A DNA stretch of 64,000 nt from Clostridium scatologenes (lineage in GTDB: Bacteria; Bacillota; Clostridia; Clostridiales; Clostridiaceae): the NCBI RefSeq assembly GCF_000968375.1, contig NZ_CP009933.1, forward strand, positions 2,170,001 through 2,234,000. The letters are read 5' to 3'. Position numbers and translations under genes: made by a program. Of this stretch, positions 59,985 to 64,000 are shown piece by piece. The notes under the pieces are model-generated. The model was given only the letters and a program-made list of their open reading frames with translations, was not told the origin of the DNA and made no database searches. Each line of letters opens with the position of its first letter. Within the stretch, counting starts at the first letter, position 1.

Positions 59985-60317
59985 ATTTGCTTCATCCCCC
60001 TTGAATAATTAAAATTGTCAATATATATTACTTTACTACATTGATAACAAATTATCAATTAATTGCTAATCTTATTATTTATAAACTTTTTATTGCAAAA
60101 TTTCTATCTCACAATAGCCACTATACTATATTTTTATCCAAAATCAATGGATAAACCTTCAAGTTTTTGAGACTGATTGCTAATTTTCCGTTAAAGTGTA
60201 TGGATACATTTTGATATAATACCATATTGGAATATAATACAAAAGTAGAGTTATTGTACCAACGAACTTGTTAAATTATATTGATCAATAATAATTAAAT
60301 TATGGAGGGGATTATTT
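59985..60317. other. 333-bp divergent intergenic region
   Basis: AT-rich spacer between the FtsZ-like gene and the ECF S-component gene. The 3' half holds candidate promoter sequence near 60213-60240, but no riboswitch type could be recognised; tetrahydrofolate, preQ1, FMN, thiamine and cobalamin patterns were looked for and not found. Confidence 0.4.
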
Positions 60318-60893
60318 ATGAAACAAGAAACCATTTTAAACAACAAGACAAATAGTTTATCAACAGTAAGTCTTGTTCAAATGGCACTTATGATAGCAAT
60401 AATTTGTGTATCTACTATGGTTATTAAAGTACCAACACTATTTGGAGTTGGATATGATCACTTAGGAGATAGTATGGTATTTTTAGGTGCAATTTTATTT
60501 GGAAAGAAAAAAGGTGCTATAACTGCTGCTGTAGGCATGAGTTTAGCAGATTTTTTACTTGGATATGCTTATTATGTTCCTTTTACTTTTGTTATTAAAG
60601 CAATTATGGCTTATATTGCTGCATCTATTGCTTATAGAGGTACTTACCAAGGCAAAAATATGTTAAATAACCTATTTGGTTTTATTGCTGGTGGTACATG
60701 GATGATATTCGGATACTTTTTAGCCAAGATAGTAATTGTTCAATATATTGTAGTTAAAGCCAGCAGCTTCAATCAAGCTCTTGCCATAGCACTGGCTGGT
60801 ATTCAAAGCAACATTGGTCAAGTTACCTTAGGTATTATAATTGCAATACCACTAGCTAAAGCACTTCAATCAAAAGTCAAAATTGAAAGATAA
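60318..60893 (+). CDS. ECF transporter S-component (substrate-binding)
   Basis: 191 residues, six hydrophobic segments. The beginning LSTVSLVQMALMIAIICVST with VKVPTL-like VIKVPTLFGVGYDHLGDSMV is typical of S-components, as is AVGMSLADFLLGYAYYVPFT. S-components bind a vitamin and associate with the shared EcfAA'T module encoded elsewhere. The substrate cannot be decided from sequence; no riboswitch helps. GGAGGGG precedes the ATG, and a hairpin follows. Confidence 0.85.
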   Translation: MKQETILNNKTNSLSTVSLVQMALMIAIICVSTMVIKVPTLFGVGYDHLGDSMVFLGAILFGKKKGAITAAVGMSLADFLLGYAYYVPFTFVIKAIMAYIAASIAYRGTYQGKNMLNNLFGFIAGGTWMIFGYFLAKIVIVQYIVVKASSFNQALAIALAGIQSNIGQVTLGIIIAIPLAKALQSKVKIER

Positions 60894-60919
60894 TCAGGTG
60901 TTTTTATTTCAAATAATAA

Positions 60920-60953
60920 AACCTAGCTTAATATCATAATACTAAGCTAGGTT
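60920..60953. terminator. Bidirectional terminator between the ECF S-component gene and ftsH
   Basis: AACCTAGCTTA (60920-60930) and TAAGCTAGGTT (60943-60953) with a 12-nt loop, between two convergent genes. Confidence 0.8.
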
Positions 60954-60958
60954 CATAT

Positions 60959-62779
60959 TTATCTAGGTACAGAATTTAATATTTCCATAAATTCATCACC
61001 CATTATAGTCTCTTTTTCAAGAAGATGAGATGAAATCTTAGAGAGAACTTCCATATTATCTTTTAAAAGATTTAATGCCTTTTCATAGCAGCTGTTTATA
61101 ATTTGAAGAACTTCTCTATCAACTTCCGAAGAGGTTTCAGTAGAACAAGTCTGAACTGGTCTTCCATCTAAATATCTGTTTTGAATGGATTCCAGTCCCA
61201 TCATACCAAATTTATCTGACATACCATACATTGTTACCATCTGCCTTGCAATCTGGGTAGCTCTTTCAATATCATTTGAAGCTCCTGTAGTTGCTTTTTT
61301 AAAGACAATCTCTTCAGCTGCTCTACCAGCTAAAAGAACTACTATTTGCTCTGTTAATTCACCTTTAGATATAAGAAATTTTTCTTTCTCTGGCATCTGC
61401 ATTGTATAACCTAGTGCACCCATTGTTCTTGGAATAATAGTAATCTTATGCACTGGCTGCGTTTGCTTTTGTAATGCAGCTGCAAGTGCATGTCCTACTT
61501 CATGAAAAGCAACTAAATTCTTTTCTTCTTCTGTCATAATCCTATCCTTCTTCTCTTTACCTGCTATAACAGTTTCTACAGCTTCAAATAAGTCTTCCTG
61601 TTTAACCAGATCTCTACCCATTCTTACAGCTCTTAAAGCTGCTTCATTTACCATATTGGCAAGATCAGCTCCTACAGCACCTGCTGTAGCCAATGCTATT
61701 TCTCCAAGATTTACATCGCTACCAAGTTTAACATTCTTTCCATGAACCTTAAGTATTTCTTCTCTACCTTTAAGATCAGGCTTGTCAACAATAACTCTTC
61801 GATCAAATCTTCCTGGTCTTAAAAGAGCTTTATCAAGAATCTCTGGCCTATTAGTTGCTGCAAGTATGACAACCCCTTTTGAAGAATCAAATCCATCCAT
61901 TTCCGCTAAAAGTTGATTTAATGTTTGTTCTCGTTCATCATTTCCACCCATCTGACTATCACGACTTTTTCCTATTGCATCAATTTCATCTATGAACACT
62001 ATACAAGGAGCATTTTTCTCCGCTTGTTGAAATAAATCTCTAACTCTAGAAGCACCAACTCCTACAAACATCTCCACAAAATCTGAACCAGATAATGAAA
62101 AGAATGGTACATTTGCTTCTCCTGCTACTGCTTTAGCAAGTAAGGTCTTACCTGTACCAGGAGGCCCTACTAATAGTGCTCCTTTAGGTAATTTTGCTCC
62201 AATCTCAGTATATTTTGATGGTTTATGAAGGAAGTCCACTATTTCATTAAGTGATTCCTTTGCTTCTTCCTGTCCTGCTACATCATTAAAAGTAACACCA
62301 GTCTTTTTTTCAATATACACCTTTGCATTACTTTTCCCAAATGACATGGCACCACCACCCATTTTCTTTCCTAGGGATTTCATTATAAATGATCCTAGAA
62401 AATAAAACATAGCAAAAGGTAATATCCATGTAAGTGCAAAGTTTACAATAGGCGACTGCATATCCTTAACTGGAGTTGAAAATTTCACTCCAGCATTATG
62501 AAGCTTATCAACTAATTGAGGATCATTTAAAGTTCCTGTATAGTAAATTTTCTTATCACTAACTGAAGAATTCTGATTAGTTTTTGGGGTTATTAAAATT
62601 CTATCATTTTGAATTTTTACTGAATCTATCTCCTTTTTTTGAATCATTGTAAGAAATGTACCATAGTCTATTTCTTTAAAAGAAGATTTAGCAAACCAAG
62701 TTATAACCATATTTATCATCAATGTAACAATTAAAGTAACTACAATATAACTAGCTAAATTTTTTTTCTTTTGTAGCAT
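60959..62779 (-). CDS. ftsH: ATP-dependent zinc metalloprotease FtsH
   Basis: 606 residues. Two membrane segments (about 10-30 and 110-133) flank a short outer domain. The AAA part has Walker A GPPGTGKT (205-212), Walker B IVFIDEIDAIG, and SRH residues in ATNRPEILDKALLRPGRFDR. The protease zinc site is HEVGH (426-430) with the third ligand Asp in GASNDIERAT; most relatives have HEAGH, but the zinc ligands are kept. It degrades misfolded and regulatory membrane proteins. GGGAGG ribosome binding site. Clostridia often have more than one FtsH, and this may be an accessory copy since it is not next to tilS or hpt. Confidence 0.95.
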   Translation of the reverse strand: MLQKKKNLASYIVVTLIVTLMINMVITWFAKSSFKEIDYGTFLTMIQKKEIDSVKIQNDRILITPKTNQNSSVSDKKIYYTGTLNDPQLVDKLHNAGVKFSTPVKDMQSPIVNFALTWILPFAMFYFLGSFIMKSLGKKMGGGAMSFGKSNAKVYIEKKTGVTFNDVAGQEEAKESLNEIVDFLHKPSKYTEIGAKLPKGALLVGPPGTGKTLLAKAVAGEANVPFFSLSGSDFVEMFVGVGASRVRDLFQQAEKNAPCIVFIDEIDAIGKSRDSQMGGNDEREQTLNQLLAEMDGFDSSKGVVILAATNRPEILDKALLRPGRFDRRVIVDKPDLKGREEILKVHGKNVKLGSDVNLGEIALATAGAVGADLANMVNEAALRAVRMGRDLVKQEDLFEAVETVIAGKEKKDRIMTEEEKNLVAFHEVGHALAAALQKQTQPVHKITIIPRTMGALGYTMQMPEKEKFLISKGELTEQIVVLLAGRAAEEIVFKKATTGASNDIERATQIARQMVTMYGMSDKFGMMGLESIQNRYLDGRPVQTCSTETSSEVDREVLQIINSCYEKALNLLKDNMEVLSKISSHLLEKETIMGDEFMEILNSVPR

Positions 62780-63137
62780 AATTTTCCTCCCTAAAATTTA
62801 TTTACAACTTCTATTTTACCAATACTTATTAACCCAACCATTTTTTAATCCTTTAGCCTCATTAATACTCTCTTCAGTATGCGTATATAGTTATTATAAT
62901 ATAACACAATTAACATTCTTATTAAAGAGGTTAAATTGTTAATTTTTTTAAAAGTTAATCTTATAAAAAAGCTTATTAATTCATTATATGAACCCACTTT
63001 TCCTATTGTGGAAGAAGTAAGTAATTCGTATAAAAACATATATTTTAGCTTTCTACTTAACTAAGATATAAGCACTAATACACTCCTATACAAGTTCTTC
63101 TAAGACTCACTTGATATTGTGAATAACACAAAAAATA
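62780..63137. other. 358-bp intergenic region without a supported gene
   Basis: Very AT-rich. A 64-codon frame exists at 62845-63039 on the minus strand but has no ribosome binding site and low-complexity composition. It contains the ftsH upstream region; no clear hairpin is present. Confidence 0.4.
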
Positions 63138-63305
63138 TTACACTATAATATATATAGCTGTTATAGGAATCACAGTTCCTAAAAAAGTTATCAACATTAC
63201 TCCAAAACTAGCAAGCTTTTCTTTTTCAATTTTCCACAAATAAACACCGTAGGAAAAACTATGATAACAAGCTGCAATAATAATTAATGATAAAATAATT
63301 TTCAT
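63138..63305 (-). CDS. 55-aa two-helix membrane protein in a germination operon
   Basis: Starts MKIILSLIIIAACYHSFSYG (first membrane helix), has a short charged loop YLWKIEKEKLAS, then a second helix GVMLITFLGTVIPITAIYII. GGTGAG lies five bases before the ATG. It begins 15 bases after the Ger(x)C stop codon in the same direction, so it is very likely in that operon. Small two-helix D subunits are known beside several spore germinant-receptor operons, where they modulate germination; this protein fits that description in size, topology and place. The sequence itself is not recognised. Confidence 0.7.
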   Translation of the reverse strand: MKIILSLIIIAACYHSFSYGVYLWKIEKEKLASFGVMLITFLGTVIPITAIYIIV

Positions 63306-63320
63306 AAAAACTCACCTCTC

Positions 63321-64000
63321 CTACTTTATATCAGGTCTTTCTATAATAGGACTGGAATTCAACATAAGTCCAGTTCTCCTTACATTAACTATTACATTTA
63401 CATTTACTTTTGTTTCTGGATAATGAAAAAGCCAATGGTAATCTTCCCATTTTTGTATTGTTGAAAAATAGCCTGCAAATTTTTTACCAAATTCAAACAC
63501 ATCAGTTTTATATTCCTTTTTAGTCTTTTCTATAACCTTCTCCACACCATCCTTTATCTCTTCCTGAAGCTGTTTATCCAAGTTTTTAATAAGATTTAAG
63601 CTTTCATAATTTATTCTACTGTGAATTGCTCCAATATCAGCTTCAATATTTAAATTTATATCAACTACAGGCTTTCCATTTTCAAACTTAGCATTAATCT
63701 TTGGTGGCCTTCCATTTCTTATACTTACTATTATTCCACTACCAGGAGATTTTTTATCCTCAATAGTCATAATACCCTGACGAAATTCTCCCTTAACCAT
63801 CATCATATATCTTGTCTCATAAGGATTCAAACTTCCAACCATTTTATCTCCATTAAATAAAGCACTACCTACAAATTCCCTTTTAGCCGTCCCAATCCTT
63901 GGCATCTCTCCTGGTTTTATATCTTTTTCTATAGTCAATTGGGATTTTCTTTTACCACCTTCTAGCTGTATATTCTTACCTTGATTTAATCCAGCATAAA
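63321..64000 (-). CDS. Ger(x)C-family spore germination protein, 3' part
   Basis: 226 residues are visible; the frame is open to the window edge (YAGLNQGKNIQLEGGKRKSQ precedes TIEKDIKPGE), so the start and lipoprotein signal lie outside. The visible part includes FVGSALFNGDKMVGSLNPYE and the C-terminal GerAC domain, with INYESLNLIKNLDKQLQEEI and KKFAGYFSTIQKWEDYHW. C subunits of germinant receptors are lipoproteins of the spore inner membrane, acting with GerA and GerB components. It indicates an endospore former. A small membrane protein follows 15 bases later. Confidence 0.9.
   Translation of the reverse strand, partial: YAGLNQGKNIQLEGGKRKSQLTIEKDIKPGEMPRIGTAKREFVGSALFNGDKMVGSLNPYETRYMMMVKGEFRQGIMTIEDKKSPGSGIIVSIRNGRPPKINAKFENGKPVVDINLNIEADIGAIHSRINYESLNLIKNLDKQLQEEIKDGVEKVIEKTKKEYKTDVFEFGKKFAGYFSTIQKWEDYHWLFHYPETKVNVNVIVNVRRTGLMLNSSPIIERPDIK

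Noticed and set aside
59876..60058. 60-codon frame overlapping the FtsZ-like gene start
   Set aside because: It overlaps the better-supported gene in another frame and has no recognisable content.
59985..60317. Vitamin riboswitch before the ECF S-component gene
   Set aside because: None of the tetrahydrofolate, preQ1, FMN, thiamine or cobalamin sequence patterns could be matched by eye.
62845..63039. 64-codon frame between ftsH and the small membrane protein
   Set aside because: No ribosome binding site and residue use typical of chance AT-rich frames.

Overview
The window looks like chromosomal DNA of an anaerobic, endospore-forming Firmicute, most likely Clostridium sensu stricto. It is AT-rich with strong GGAGG-type ribosome binding sites. 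It carries Stickland-type selenoprotein reductases, an electron-bifurcating NfnAB, an EFR1 ferredoxin-flavodoxin, pyruvate phosphate dikinase, a CWB2-anchored surface protein and a Ger(x)C germination protein. The species cannot be named from this sequence alone.

The main feature is a duplicated betaine reductase module on the minus strand at about 7.0-16.1 kb (copy 1) and 21.9-33.0 kb (copy 2). In transcription order each copy has grdI (substrate-specific proprotein), grdH (Sec-containing subunit), trxB, trxA, grdA (Sec), grdC, grdD and a DUF3841-like gene. A TetR-family gene is divergent from grdI, and a palindrome containing -10-like sequences lies between them. Copy 2 also has a BCCT betaine-type transporter and two DUF3841 genes. 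Copy 1 lacks the transporter, carries an array of 83-bp structured repeats between trxA and grdA, and has only a broken DUF3841 gene. Four UGA codons are read as selenocysteine (two grdA, two grdH); each is followed by a small hairpin in both copies. Betaine is the likely substrate because of GrdH/GrdI likeness and the BCCT transporter, but sarcosine (GrdF/GrdG) is not excluded. Between the copies lie nfnAB (NADPH supply, plausibly for TrxB), a YkvI-type transporter, a LysR regulator and two decayed genes.

Region by region: 0-7 kb holds an SDR fragment, a PadR/HAAS membrane pair, a broken GH1 glucosidase, a MazG-like protein, a C_GCAxxG protein, a chemoreceptor and an iron alcohol dehydrogenase. 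33-38.9 kb holds a sigma54-controlled 2,3-butanediol dehydrogenase with its AcoR-like activator, visible UAS repeats and -24/-12 promoter, then RarD and an aminotransferase. 39-42.4 kb holds a GntR/FCD regulator with lrgAB behind a large palindromic control region, and an orphan integrase N-terminal domain. 42.5-50 kb holds a 1601-aa surface protein, a small Cys-rich protein and an AgrC/AgrA-like pair of visibly different base composition. 50-54.5 kb holds ppdK and an intact IS4-type element with 15-bp inverted repeats and a 9-bp target duplication. 54.5-64 kb holds a sensor/GGDEF/HD-GYP protein, an unknown coiled-coil protein, EFR1, an FtsZ-like protein without the GTP-binding signature, an ECF S-component, FtsH, a 55-aa membrane protein and the end of a Ger(x)C gene.

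The strongest candidates for something new are the twin betaine reductase modules with their DUF3841 partners, the repeat array with covarying stems inside one of them, the GTPase-dead FtsZ-like protein, and the small membrane protein in the germination operon.
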